A stretch of DNA of 64,000 nt, from assembly GCA_019090615.1 (NCBI GenBank), contig JAHRVQ010000022.1, forward strand, positions 1 through 64,000, written 5' to 3'. Positions 15,051-24,606 of the stretch are shown piece by piece. Within the stretch, counting starts at the first letter, position 1; each line of letters begins with the position of its first letter. The position numbers were made by a program, and so were the translations under genes. Below the pieces are notes generated by a model, which was given only the letters and a program-made list of their open reading frames with translations, had not been told where the DNA came from and did not search any database. The stretch is from Pseudomonadales bacterium (lineage in GTDB: Bacteria; Pseudomonadota; Gammaproteobacteria; Pseudomonadales; Azotimanducaceae).

Positions 15051-15663
15051 ATGGCTGAAGAGGCGATTGACGAAGTCGTGAAGGATATAAAAAATCCGTC
15101 TGGCGAGAAGCACAATCTTGTCGGCAAATTCGGCATATTGGTTTTATTTACGACCGCCTTTTAATGCTAGTTTCAAGGATAAACCTGACTACTTCGATAC
15201 TGTCCTGGTGGCGAGCAAAATAGAACGGACGAGCAGTGGTACCTTAACAGCCTATATTGCGGTAATGGTGGCTGTGCTAGGCTCATTTATTCGTTTTGTA
15301 AGGATGGGCTACGAACACTTCGCTTTCACGCTCGCGAGTGGTATTGGGGCTGGTGTTGTTTGCTATCTGGCAGCCTACGGAGGACTCATAAGCACAGATG
15401 TAACCGATAGCACGATTACTTCAAATCCCTACAATAGTGCTTTGATATCTTTTCTATGCGGTTTGTTTTCTGTGGCTTTTTTTGACACCCTTCGACAGGT
15501 GGTGGAACAGTCTCTGGCGAAAATCCCGAGAAAGATCTTTGGCGATCCCCCAACGAACGAATTCAAATCGACGACGGGAGACAACAACCTCGACGCTAAA
15601 AACGAAGCTGGTCCTAAACCAACGAGTCGCCCTGGAAATTCACCCGTAATAGAACCTGACTGA
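15051..15663 (+). pseudogene. Membrane protein interrupted by a +1 frameshift
   Basis: ATG 15051 (AGGATAAG upstream) opens a 37-codon frame, ending GKFGILVLFTTAF in hydrophobic residues at a TAA (15162-15164). The next frame is open to 15663 and continues with NASFKDKPDYFDTV and three hydrophobic segments (GTLTAYIAVMVAVLG, LASGIGAGVVCYLAAYGG, ALISFLCGLFSVAFF), then a polar proline-rich tail. The switch falls on a TTTT run before TAA, so one lost or gained T would restore about 204 residues. The alternative TTG start at 15118 for the second frame has no coding logic upstream. It might be a holin-like or export partner of the muramidase; function is not recognised. Programmed +1 shifting is possible but unproven. 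Confidence 0.55.
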
Positions 15664-16029
15664 GACAGCGAGGTAATCGGCAAGTTTGTCTATGGTGGTT
15701 TTTTCTGTGTATCGAGTAATTTCTGGAATATTCGCGCTGGTATTGATGGAAGACGTCAATTCCGCGTCGGCTGATAAAACATAAGGTGATTATTCGACCA
15801 GCTAATACAGCCATGTTGTTGGCAGAACCTCGTCCTGATTGTCTTCTGACTCCGCTTACTTTTTTAGTGCTTTCTAACGATTAATAGTAAGGGTTTGCAT
15901 GGGGCTCTACATACTCGTCCCTGGTTGACATTCGGGTCTTGACCAATGGTAACTGATCAACTTAGGCCGTTTGTGCAAAATATTCATAAGTCTGATATTA
16001 ATGGATCGGCCGCAAACTTTCCATTGAGC
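15664..16029. other. Gene-free stretch before the istB remnant
   Basis: This 366-bp stretch follows the membrane-protein gene. I see no coding frame with recognised similarity, no RNA and no copy of the tRNA 3' end that would mark an attachment site. Confidence 0.4.
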
Positions 16030-16122
16030 AGCCACGCCGATGCGATTTTAGACAGACTGATGCACAATGCACATCGGATTGACCTCCGCGGTGAATCAAT
16101 GCGAAAAAAGGCAGGCGTTTAA
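16030..16122 (+). pseudogene. C-terminal remnant of an IS21-family IstB ATPase
   Basis: Thirty codons ending in TAA read [20 protein letters not shown] then SMRKK, the hallmark end of IstB, the AAA+ helper of IS21 transposases. Nothing of the rest of IstB, nor of IstA, is visible upstream. Short repeats at 16336-16402 could be part of the old element end. Confidence 0.85.
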
Positions 16123-16257
16123 ATGGCTGGGGAACGTCGGTCAAACAAATATTGCGACAAGCTCAAGCGGCTTGGAGGCATCGTCGCCGGCATTGAGCCG
16201 GCGCCAATGCCGCACTTCGTGCGCGTATATATCACCCGAAAGGAGAAAAGAGTGTAG
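16123..16257 (+). CDS. Small hypothetical protein (44 aa)
   Basis: An ATG one base past the istB remnant's stop overlap region opens 44 codons with a basic, partly hydrophobic sequence (KLKRLGGIVAGIEPAPMPHF). I do not recognise it. It has no separate ribosome binding site. A hairpin-forming inverted repeat (GCCGGC) lies within it. It may be spurious. Confidence 0.2.
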   Translation: MAGERRSNKYCDKLKRLGGIVAGIEPAPMPHFVRVYITRKEKRV

Positions 16258-16335
16258 CGACATCAAAAACATCAACTTGACTCAAAATGAACACATGAGG
16301 TAGAAATACAAAACAGGCAATGCATTAGAAACCTG

Positions 16336-16402
16336 GCGTTCATTTATTACCAGAATGCGCGTTCATTTTCCTCGGTATATGCAAACGGTACGGAATGAAC
16401 GC
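16336..16402. repeat. Direct and inverted copies of GCGTTCATT
   Basis: GCGTTCATTT occurs at 16336-16345 and 16359-16368, and its inverse AATGAACGC at 16394-16402. Multiple short terminal repeats of this kind are typical of IS21 ends, where the transposase binds repeatedly. Together with the istB remnant this suggests a decayed IS end, about 85 bp from the tRNA gene. Confidence 0.45.
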
Positions 16403-16485
16403 TAACGAAGTGCACGGCAAGTGCACTATGCAAGGGCTTGTAGGTTGGATGAAAAACAACGAAAACTAGTGAGACCCTTTAAATC

Positions 16486-16572
16486 TGGTACCGAGGGTCG
16501 GAATCGAACCGACACTTCCGTGAAGAAACCGGATTTTGAATCCGGCGCGTCTACCAGTTCCGCCACCCCGGC
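16486..16572 (-). tRNA. tRNA-Leu (anticodon CAA)
   Basis: On the minus strand an 87-nt sequence starts GCCGGGGTGGCGGAACTGG and ends in an encoded CCA. The acceptor arm pairs GCCGGGG with CCTCGGT (one G-T pair), the anticodon stem is CCGGA/TCCGG with loop TTCAAAA, the long variable arm of a leucine tRNA is present, and the T-loop is GGTTCGATTCC. The anticodon CAA reads UUG, as in E. coli leuX, a well-known island integration site. Its 3' end faces the accessory block at 11.9-16.4 kb. Confidence 0.96.
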
Positions 16573-16584
16573 ACAGAGGACGCG

Positions 16585-16590
16585 ATTATA
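16585..16590 (-). promoter_or_regulatory. -10 box of the tRNA-Leu promoter
   Basis: On the minus strand TATAAT is followed by a GC-rich discriminator (CGCGTCC), as expected for a stable-RNA promoter under stringent control. The -35 region is poor (TTCCTT at 17 bp). Confidence 0.6.
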
Positions 16591-16897
16591 GCGAGTGTTC
16601 AGGGGGAAAGGAACCGTTGCAGCACGATTTACTTTAAATCAGACCGTGTCTGAAGCGGCATTCTAAAGCCGTTCGGCGGAAATGATGCGGTCAAATAGTG
16701 TGGGGTCACGTTTTGGCCTTGTAGGCTCGCTGTAGTTTGTTAATATGCACTCTTTTGGTCCATATTATAAAAATCTGTTAAGGCTATGGTGAGTAATGTC
16801 ACTGTTTTTCAGGCCAAGTTTTAGGTACATGTCCAACCATGTATTTGTTGTAAGGGTTTAGTGTGAGAGCCATAGGCGTTGACGTTACCAAAAGGTC
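16591..16897. other. Intergenic region before the PilZ gene
   Basis: Nothing beyond the tRNA promoter can be supported here. A possible A+T-rich promoter region lies around 16735-16775. Confidence 0.4.
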
Positions 16898-17227
16898 ATG
16901 TTTATGCGATTAGATCGGATAGAACGACGAGAAGAAGTGCTGGTTGATGTGATTGAGTGCGAAACTCAACCAGATTTACGCGATGCGGTGTTTGAATGTT
17001 ATACCGTTGATATTTCTCATAGTGGCATCAAAATATCAGGTGCCGAGCGGATACCGGTTGATGCAGTATTAGATTTACGGCTGGATTGCTCCTCTGCCAA
17101 ATATCGCTTGCAGGGCCGAGTACGTTGGTCCAGGGGTGCGCATAAACATTTTATCGGCCTGTCGCTTGATGATGCTAAAAGCCCTGATATGTCTGCCTGG
17201 GCAGAGATGATTCATGCCGGCAGCTGA
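16898..17227 (+). CDS. PilZ-domain protein
   Basis: This 109-residue, single-domain protein has the cyclic-di-GMP binding signature of PilZ: an N-terminal arginine motif (RIERREEV) and DISHSGIKI, the D/NxSxxG element, with the beta-strand GRVRWSRG later. It likely acts as a small cytoplasmic c-di-GMP receptor. A second ATG at 16904 gives better spacing from AAAAGG and may be the true start. It is unlinked in function to the queA operon downstream. Confidence 0.85.
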   Translation: MFMRLDRIERREEVLVDVIECETQPDLRDAVFECYTVDISHSGIKISGAERIPVDAVLDLRLDCSSAKYRLQGRVRWSRGAHKHFIGLSLDDAKSPDMSAWAEMIHAGS

Positions 17228-17612
17228 TTGATCATTGGCCGTTTTGTATAACCTTCGCTACAACAGGCATCAAAACCAACATACAGAACAGGCCAATTGC
17301 CTAAGTGAAAAGTAAAAAATAAAAATAAAAGTAAAAGACCTAAACGTGCAGCGCATATAAGAAACGCCAAAAACTAATCAAAAAAATGTCGCCAATCGTT
17401 CGTCCGTGAATAAATCCAGAATAGATTACACAACAAAATCGCATGACAAAATCTATACCAAACCTGTCGCCGGTTTGATGACGTGGTGTTAAAACTTGAG
17501 CGCTTTTTTCCAAAGTGAAAATCAGCAAAAATAATTACTAGTTAACTTATAACGCCGCTAAACTTCCGCCAGATCAGACCATTTCGTCAACCCCTAACAC
17601 CATGAGTATTTA
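17228..17612. other. Intergenic region upstream of queA
   Basis: This is 385 bp of AT-rich DNA. I find no gene, hairpin terminator or clear promoter boxes that I would defend. Confidence 0.4.
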
Positions 17613-18647
17613 ATGCAGGTAAGTGACTTCACCTTTGAGTTGCCAGCGCATCTTATTGCCAAATATCCGATGGCCGATCGTAGTGCCAGCCGTTTACTGC
17701 ACCTCGATGCCGGCACTGGTAAAATCAGCCATTATCATTTTAGCGATCTGCAGCAATTGCTGTATGCAGATGATCTGCTGGTCTTTAATGATACCCGGGT
17801 AATCCCGGCGCGATTATTTGCTACCAAGCTTACTGGTGGCAAGGTTGAAATCTTGCTTGAGCGGGTGCTGGATCATTGTCATGCCCTGGTGCAAATGCGT
17901 AGCAGTAAGGCGCTTAAACCAGGCGCTGTGGTTCAACTGGCAGGTTTTGCTGCAACGCATAATTATGAGGTGGTGGTTATTGGCCGCCAGGACAGTTTTT
18001 ATCAGGTGGCCTTTCCAGAGCCAGGGGTATTGGCAATCGCGCAGCAACTCGGTCATATGCCGCTGCCGCCTTATATCGACAGGGCAGACGAAGTGCTGGA
18101 TAAGTCCCGCTATCAAACAGTATATGCAGCGCGAGATGGTGCGGTGGCGGCGCCTACTGCGGGTTTACACTTTGATAAGGCGTTATTGAAGCAGATTGAA
18201 ACTCAAGGCGTCGCGAGTACGCATATTACCTTGCATGTCGGTGCGGGTACTTTTCAGCCGGTGCGGGTGGATAAGGTAGAAGAACATTTGATGCATGCCG
18301 AGCAAATTCAGGTCGATCAACCGGCGGTTGATGCAGTTCAGCAATGCCGGGCTAAAGCAGGACGGGTGATTGCGGTGGGCACGACCAGTGTCCGGTCTTT
18401 GGAGTCAGCCTCAGCAAGTGGCCTTATTAAGCCTTATGCGGATGATTCAAAGATCTTTATTTATCCAGGTTACGAATTTAAGTCGGTTGATGCCATGGTG
18501 ACTAACTTTCATTTGTCCGGTTCAACATTAATGATGCTGGTCAGCGCTTTTGCTGGGCTTGAGAATATACAGCGGGCGTATCAAACAGCGATAAAAGAAC
18601 AATACCGCTTTTTTAGCTATGGTGATGCCATGCTGATCACGCGTTAA
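17613..18647 (+). CDS. queA: S-adenosylmethionine:tRNA ribosyltransferase-isomerase
   Basis: The 344-residue QueA transfers and isomerises the ribosyl moiety of SAM onto 7-aminomethyl-7-deazaguanine in tRNA, making epoxyqueuosine at the wobble position. Family motifs are FELPAHLIAKYPMADRSASR at residues 7-26, LLVFNDTRVIPARLF, AAPTAGLHF, HVGAGTFQPV and VTNFHLSGSTLMMLV. Length is normal. It sits directly before tgt, the preceding step in the pathway, in the conserved gammaproteobacterial order. Confidence 0.97.
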   Translation: MQVSDFTFELPAHLIAKYPMADRSASRLLHLDAGTGKISHYHFSDLQQLLYADDLLVFNDTRVIPARLFATKLTGGKVEILLERVLDHCHALVQMRSSKALKPGAVVQLAGFAATHNYEVVVIGRQDSFYQVAFPEPGVLAIAQQLGHMPLPPYIDRADEVLDKSRYQTVYAARDGAVAAPTAGLHFDKALLKQIETQGVASTHITLHVGAGTFQPVRVDKVEEHLMHAEQIQVDQPAVDAVQQCRAKAGRVIAVGTTSVRSLESASASGLIKPYADDSKIFIYPGYEFKSVDAMVTNFHLSGSTLMMLVSAFAGLENIQRAYQTAIKEQYRFFSYGDAMLITR

Positions 18648-18758
18648 GGCCACAGCGCTTTGACGTTTATAGCAGTAACAGTTCTAGCGAACATCGGCGC
18701 AACTAATCAATGCCTAAAAAAGCTGCGCTGTAGTGAGATACTATGCGCTGAGATGCTA

Positions 18759-18791
18759 TATAATTTGATGCCGCTGAGCAAAGTCAGCGGC
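18759..18791 (+). promoter_or_regulatory. -10 box and hairpin upstream of tgt
   Basis: TATAAT (18759-18764) is followed by a perfect 8-bp stem GCCGCTGA/TCAGCGGC (18770-18791) with a 6-nt loop, 33 nt before the tgt start. No good -35 box accompanies it. The hairpin could be a 5'-UTR stabiliser or part of a weak terminator of queA. Confidence 0.4.
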
Positions 18792-18818
18792 TTGAAAATT
18801 CCTCATAAATATCGGTAA

Positions 18819-19940
<1,122 letters not shown>

Positions 19941-20026
19941 TTTGCCATCGAGGTATCGATTAGCCAGAATACGGCGTTTTTTGTGACAAACTTTTGTGCC
20001 GGTATGTTCGTTAACAGCACCTGCAA

Positions 20027-20056
20027 TTACGAAAGAAGCATTTACGAAAGAAGCAA
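20027..20056. repeat. 15-bp tandem duplication
   Basis: TTACGAAAGAAGCAT is followed at once by TTACGAAAGAAGCAA. It is in the tgt-yajC spacer and is one of a set of similar short duplications across the window. Confidence 0.85.
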
Positions 20057-20190
20057 AGCAAGAGACGTTAAGAAAGTTTGCGCTACTTGTTGCTCAGCAA
20101 GATGCTGGCAAGAAACACTGCTTTATAAATAGAAGATACCTGTTAAACGCAGGGTAGAAACACAATATATAGAGGTCCAGAGCAAATTTT

Positions 20191-20526
20191 ATGATTATTG
20201 ATTTTTTAATACCTGCCGCACAGGCAGCAGATTCCGGTATTGGCGGTCTGCCTTTTGGGCCGGACATATTTATTATTCTGGCTTTTGGTTTAATCTTCTA
20301 TTTCATTATTTGGCGGCCACAAAGTAAGCGCGCCAAAGAACATAAAGATTTAGTGGGTAACCTGGCAAAGGGTGATGAAGTAGTGACCAATGGTGGCTTA
20401 ATGGGCAAGGTTGCCAAGGTTGAAGAGCAATATTTATTATTAGAGGTTGCGGATGGCGTTGAATTAAAAGTTCAAAAACATGCTGTAACTGCCGCGTTGC
20501 CCAAGGGCACGATAAAGAAAATATAA
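20191..20526 (+). CDS. yajC: Sec translocon accessory protein YajC
   Basis: The 111-residue protein has a single membrane segment (IFIILAFGLIFYFIIWRPQSK, residues about 30-50) with the YajC signature WRPQSKR followed by a cytoplasmic domain (GDEVVTNGGLMGKVAKV). YajC associates with SecDF-YidC. It precedes secD by 2 bp, as in most gammaproteobacteria. Confidence 0.96.
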   Translation: MIIDFLIPAAQAADSGIGGLPFGPDIFIILAFGLIFYFIIWRPQSKRAKEHKDLVGNLAKGDEVVTNGGLMGKVAKVEEQYLLLEVADGVELKVQKHAVTAALPKGTIKKI

Positions 20527-20528
20527 CT

Positions 20529-22379
20529 GTGATTAATCAATATCCCTGGTGGAAGAACCTGATAGTTTTGTTGGCGGTTGTACTCGGTGTGATTTATTCG
20601 CTACCGAATATTTACCCGCCAGACTTCGCCCTGCAAATTTCATCGCAAAACAGTGACGAGGTATTAGATAGCAGGCTGCTTGATGTGACGGAGCAGGCAA
20701 TGCAGACGGCTAATATTAGTTATTTTTCAGCGGCTGTGGAGCGGGGCAATATCATGCTTAAATTTGCTGATGATGCTGCGCAACGACAGGCGAAGTCCGT
20801 GGTTCAGCGGGCCCTGGCGGATCTGCCAGGTGATTATGTTGTGGCACTGAATCTGGCACCATCAACCCCTGAATGGCTCGATAATTTACGTGCCGAGCCG
20901 ATGAAATACGGCCTGGACCTACGCGGTGGCGTGCATTTCCTGATGGAGGTTGATACCGAATCAGTGGTGACCGATCGGATGGAAAGTGTGCAATCAGACG
21001 TTAAATCAAAACTTCGAGCGCAAAAAATTCGCTATAAATCGGTCAAGCTGGTAAGTCGCGGTGTGCTGCAGGCCTCGTTCGCAGATGAAGATAAACGTGC
21101 TGCGGCAAGGGAAGAGCTACAGTCACAATATCGAGAGTTTGTATTTAGCTCAGGTAATGACGGCTTACCTTATTTAAGGTTGACCATTACTGAGGCCTTT
21201 ATTAAGGAAATTGAAGACTTTGCAATTTCCCAGAACCTGCAAACCATCCGCAATCGGGTCAACGAACTCGGTGTCGCAGAGCCATTGGTGCAGCGACTAG
21301 GGCGCAGCCGCATTGTGGTAGATTTGCCGGGTGTTCAGGATACTGCTGAAGCAAAGCGTATCCTCGGTAAGGTGGCGACATTGGAGTTTCGCTTTCAGGC
21401 CATGCCGGATGCGCCGCGTTCTACAACGGTTAGCTACCCGTATGAAGGTCGAGACGCCAGTTTGGAGCGTAAAATTATTCTCCGTGGTGAGCGGGTAATT
21501 GATGCGAAGGTGGGATTTGATCCAGATTCCGGGTTGCCGCAGGTAAGCATTACTCTGGATAGTGAAGGTGGCAACCTGATGCATCGTGCGACTCGGGATA
21601 ATATTGGACGTCGTCTGGGGGTGGTATTTATTGAAACCAAAACCCGTGATAACTACACCATGGTCGATGGCGTCGAAGTGCTTGAAACGAAACCCTATGT
21701 GGTTAAACGTATTGTAAGCCTGGCGACAGTCCAAAGTGCGTTGGCAGTCAACTTTCGCATTACAGGCCTAACGGCCAATGAGGCCCGTGAATTAGCCCTG
21801 TTATTACGTGCCGGGGCGCTGGCGGCAGATATGTATATTGTTGAAGAGCGTACAGTGGGTGCTAGCCTGGGTCAGGAAAATGTCGAGTTGGGTGCTACCT
21901 CAGTGGCCGTTGGTTTGGGCCTGGTTCTATTATTTATGCTGTTTTACTACAAGGTTTTTGGTCTGGCGGCCAACATCGCATTGATGGTCAACCTGAGTTT
22001 GTTGGTGGCGCTGATGTCGTGTATTTCGGCCACTTTAACTTTGCCAGGAATTGCCGGGATTGTATTAACGGTGGGTATGGCGGTGGATGCCAATGTGTTG
22101 ATTTTTTCTCGGATTAAAGAGGAGATAGCCAATGGTTTATCCCCCCAGGCGGCGATAAATGCAGGTTTTGATCGCGCATTTACCACTATCCTGGATGCAA
22201 ACCTTACCACGCTTATTGTCGCTGTTATCTTGTATAGCATTGGTACGGGGGCAGTCAAAGGTTTTGCAATTACCCTGTCCATTGGCATCGTTACATCAAT
22301 GTTTACGGCTTTGATGTGCAGCCGAGCGATCATCAATCTAATTTATGGTGGTCGGAACGTGAAGAAACTGGCTATTTAG
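20529..22379 (+). CDS. secD: Protein translocase subunit SecD
   Basis: The 616-residue SecD has an N-terminal membrane segment, a large periplasmic domain containing GLDLRGGVHFLMEVD, and a C-terminal bundle of five segments with GMAVDANVLIFSRIKEE, the conserved RND-type motif carrying the proton-relay aspartate. SecDF uses the proton gradient to pull proteins across the inner membrane. The start is GTG, 2 bp after yajC. Length is normal. Confidence 0.97.
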   Translation: MINQYPWWKNLIVLLAVVLGVIYSLPNIYPPDFALQISSQNSDEVLDSRLLDVTEQAMQTANISYFSAAVERGNIMLKFADDAAQRQAKSVVQRALADLPGDYVVALNLAPSTPEWLDNLRAEPMKYGLDLRGGVHFLMEVDTESVVTDRMESVQSDVKSKLRAQKIRYKSVKLVSRGVLQASFADEDKRAAAREELQSQYREFVFSSGNDGLPYLRLTITEAFIKEIEDFAISQNLQTIRNRVNELGVAEPLVQRLGRSRIVVDLPGVQDTAEAKRILGKVATLEFRFQAMPDAPRSTTVSYPYEGRDASLERKIILRGERVIDAKVGFDPDSGLPQVSITLDSEGGNLMHRATRDNIGRRLGVVFIETKTRDNYTMVDGVEVLETKPYVVKRIVSLATVQSALAVNFRITGLTANEARELALLLRAGALAADMYIVEERTVGASLGQENVELGATSVAVGLGLVLLFMLFYYKVFGLAANIALMVNLSLLVALMSCISATLTLPGIAGIVLTVGMAVDANVLIFSRIKEEIANGLSPQAAINAGFDRAFTTILDANLTTLIVAVILYSIGTGAVKGFAITLSIGIVTSMFTALMCSRAIINLIYGGRNVKKLAI

Positions 22380-22394
22380 CTGAGTTTGAGTACT

Positions 22395-22424
22395 GCCTGC
22401 CTGGTATCGCTTTGCCAGGCAGGC
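22395..22424. terminator. Strong hairpin between secD and secF
   Basis: GCCTGCCTGG and its exact complement CCAGGCAGGC form a 10-bp GC-rich stem with a 10-nt loop. The T tract afterwards is weak (GCTTTAAACGCTTGTT), so it may attenuate or process the message rather than fully terminate. It lies in a 206-bp gap that is only a few bases in most relatives. Confidence 0.6.
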
Positions 22425-22585
22425 GCTTTAAACGCTTGTTGGTTAATCAAGTAGATAATATTCCGAAGTGTTATTGTGCTATCGAAAGAAGGCTTTTTGT
22501 GTTCGGCAAAGATCTTGTACGATAGAAAAGTGGCGCAAGTGCTCTGCTAAAAAGAAAATGCTAAAAAGAATACGGTGAAGAGAAT

Positions 22586-23530
22586 ATGGCAAAAGAAGCA
22601 ATAATTGATTTCATGGGTTATCGTAAGGTGGCTGCCAGCATATCGATGCTGTTAGTCATCGGTGCAGTTACTTTGCTTGGCGTAAATCAGTTAAACTGGG
22701 GCCTGGATTTCACCGGTGGCAGCCTGGTTGAAGTTTATTACGCGGATACGGTTGCACCAGCTGATGTGCGTAGCCGGTTGGATGAGGCAAAGTTTGATGG
22801 TCATGTAGTTCAATATTTTGGTTCTGATCAGGATATTTTAGTCCGTATTCCACCACAAAAAAATCTTACCGAAAAAGAGAACGCCAAGCTGGGCGACCAG
22901 ATCATTGCGGTGTTGAAGCAGTCATCGGGTGATGCTGTCGAGCTCCGCCGGTCTGAGTTTGTTGGCCCAGCAGTGGGAGAAGAGTTAACTAACAAAGGTG
23001 GTCTGGGCATGTTGGCCGCTCTGGCGTTAGTGATGTTATATATTATTTTTCGGTTTCAGATGAAGTTTGCCGTGGGTGCAGTGGTAGCTTTATTTCACGA
23101 TGTATTAATAACTCTGGGCATATTTTCTCTAATGCGCTGGGATTTTGACCTGAATGTGCTGGCAGCCTTGCTGGCGGTAATTGGCTACTCTCTCAATGAT
23201 ACCATTGTGGTTTCAGACAGGATTAGGGAAAATTTCAGAAAAGTTCGCAAGGGAACCTCGGTTGAGATTATTAACCGGTCTCTTAATCAGACGTTAGGGC
23301 GTACCTTAGTGACTTCTTTCACAACTTTACTGGTTTTGCTGGCATTGCTGTTAATGGGCGGGGAGATTATCCAGGGTTTTGCCAAGGGTTTGATTATTGG
23401 TGTATTGGTGGGTACCTACTCGTCTATTTATATTGCCGCCAATGTATTGTTGATGCTGAATATCTCCCGGCAAGATTTGGCATTACCCATTAAAGAAGGG
23501 GCTGATGAGCCAGAACTTCTGGGTAATTAG
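22586..23530 (+). CDS. secF: Protein translocase subunit SecF
   Basis: The 314-residue partner of SecD has six membrane segments, the periplasmic GLDFTGGSLVEV near residue 34 and the RND motif in VIGYSLNDTIVVSDRIREN. It is separated from secD by an unusually long spacer with a strong hairpin, so expression may depend on read-through or on a separate promoter there. Confidence 0.97.
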   Translation: MAKEAIIDFMGYRKVAASISMLLVIGAVTLLGVNQLNWGLDFTGGSLVEVYYADTVAPADVRSRLDEAKFDGHVVQYFGSDQDILVRIPPQKNLTEKENAKLGDQIIAVLKQSSGDAVELRRSEFVGPAVGEELTNKGGLGMLAALALVMLYIIFRFQMKFAVGAVVALFHDVLITLGIFSLMRWDFDLNVLAALLAVIGYSLNDTIVVSDRIRENFRKVRKGTSVEIINRSLNQTLGRTLVTSFTTLLVLLALLLMGGEIIQGFAKGLIIGVLVGTYSSIYIAANVLLMLNISRQDLALPIKEGADEPELLGN

Positions 23531-23679
23531 GGGGCTTGATTAATTAGGTGTTTGCGATGTAGCAAGGAAGAAGGGGTGAACAACTTTAGGTAGTTCGCGC
23601 CTGACGGGGTCACTAGATCTTATTCAGAACCGGGGTCTTGATCAGGCGTTCTTCAGTAGCGGTTATATTGGTTAGATGT

Positions 23680-24528
23680 TTATTGGTTATTTGATATTTT
23701 ACCTAGATGTTTTTTTACAATCGGCGTCAATAGTTTAAAAACATGGGGTGAAGCAGCAATAATATTGCCGGTTTTTAGATGCCCCGCGCCGCCATTATGA
23801 TCACCCAGTAAGCCGCCCGCTTCGGTAACCATTAATGCCCCGGCGGCAACATCCCATAGTTTTAATCTGCGCATCCACATGGCGTCCAATCGGCCCGCGG
23901 CAATATACGCCAGGTCTAACGCGGCGCTACCCGCCTGGCGAGTTAAAGCGCCCTGGTTCAAAATCTTTTTATAAATGGCCATTTGTTGCTCAGCTACCTC
24001 GGCGATACCACGGCCATCAGTTGAAATCATTGCGCCGCTTAAACCTTTGAGTGGTCTAACCCGCACTCGGCGGCCATTCAGTTGGCAACCCTGGCCGCGG
24101 CTAGCGACAAATTCTTCCTGCCGTACTGGGTCGAGAATAACGCCGTGTTCCACTTTGCCTTTGTATAGACAGGCAATAGAAACGCAAAAATGCGGAATAT
24201 TACGCATAAAATTTGCCGTGCCATCAATAGGGTCGATGACCCATTGATAATCTTTAGCGGGATTATTTTCGGCTGGATTATCATTGCTTGTGGGTTCATT
24301 GAGCAGGGTATCTACAGCAATTTTTTCTTCGCCCAGGAAAGAATGTTCAGGATAGGGTGTGCGTAGCGAATCAATTATGATTCTTTGCGCATCCATGTCG
24401 ATATTGGTGACATAATCATTAGGACCTTTCTGGGTGACCTTAATGAGGTCTGGACGGTCAAAGGCGCGGATGATGTGCTGTCCTGCCAGGCGCGCAGCTT
24501 TGAGGGCCAAATTAGCCATAGGTTGCAT
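23680..24528 (-). CDS. suhB: Inositol-1-monophosphatase family protein SuhB
   Basis: This 282-residue member of the FIG superfamily has metal-binding motifs EEK (FLGEEKIAVD), WVIDPIDGTANF and WDVAAGALMVTEAGG. E. coli SuhB is also part of the Nus complex that antiterminates rRNA transcription. Compared with the usual 267-275 residues there is a loop of Asn/Pro/Glu-rich residues (NEPTSNDNPAENNPAKDYQ) just before the catalytic strand, an apparent low-complexity insertion. It is divergent from trmJ, the standard arrangement. Confidence 0.95.
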   Translation of the reverse strand: MQPMANLALKAARLAGQHIIRAFDRPDLIKVTQKGPNDYVTNIDMDAQRIIIDSLRTPYPEHSFLGEEKIAVDTLLNEPTSNDNPAENNPAKDYQWVIDPIDGTANFMRNIPHFCVSIACLYKGKVEHGVILDPVRQEEFVASRGQGCQLNGRRVRVRPLKGLSGAMISTDGRGIAEVAEQQMAIYKKILNQGALTRQAGSAALDLAYIAAGRLDAMWMRRLKLWDVAAGALMVTEAGGLLGDHNGGAGHLKTGNIIAASPHVFKLLTPIVKKHLGKISNNQ

Positions 24529-24606
24529 AAAGTATGTCCAGAATTAAGAAAGGGTGGAAATTCAGGCGGCGCATTTTAACAGTTTAAGTGTAAAATTAGA
24601 TATGTC

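Noticed and set aside
16067-16303. 78-codon open frame over the istB remnant
   Set aside because: It reads a different frame through the clearly recognisable IstB end, so it is a by-product.
11929-16485. Prophage
   Set aside because: A muramidase and a possible holin-like protein occur, but there are no integrase, capsid, tail or terminase genes and no duplicated tRNA end.
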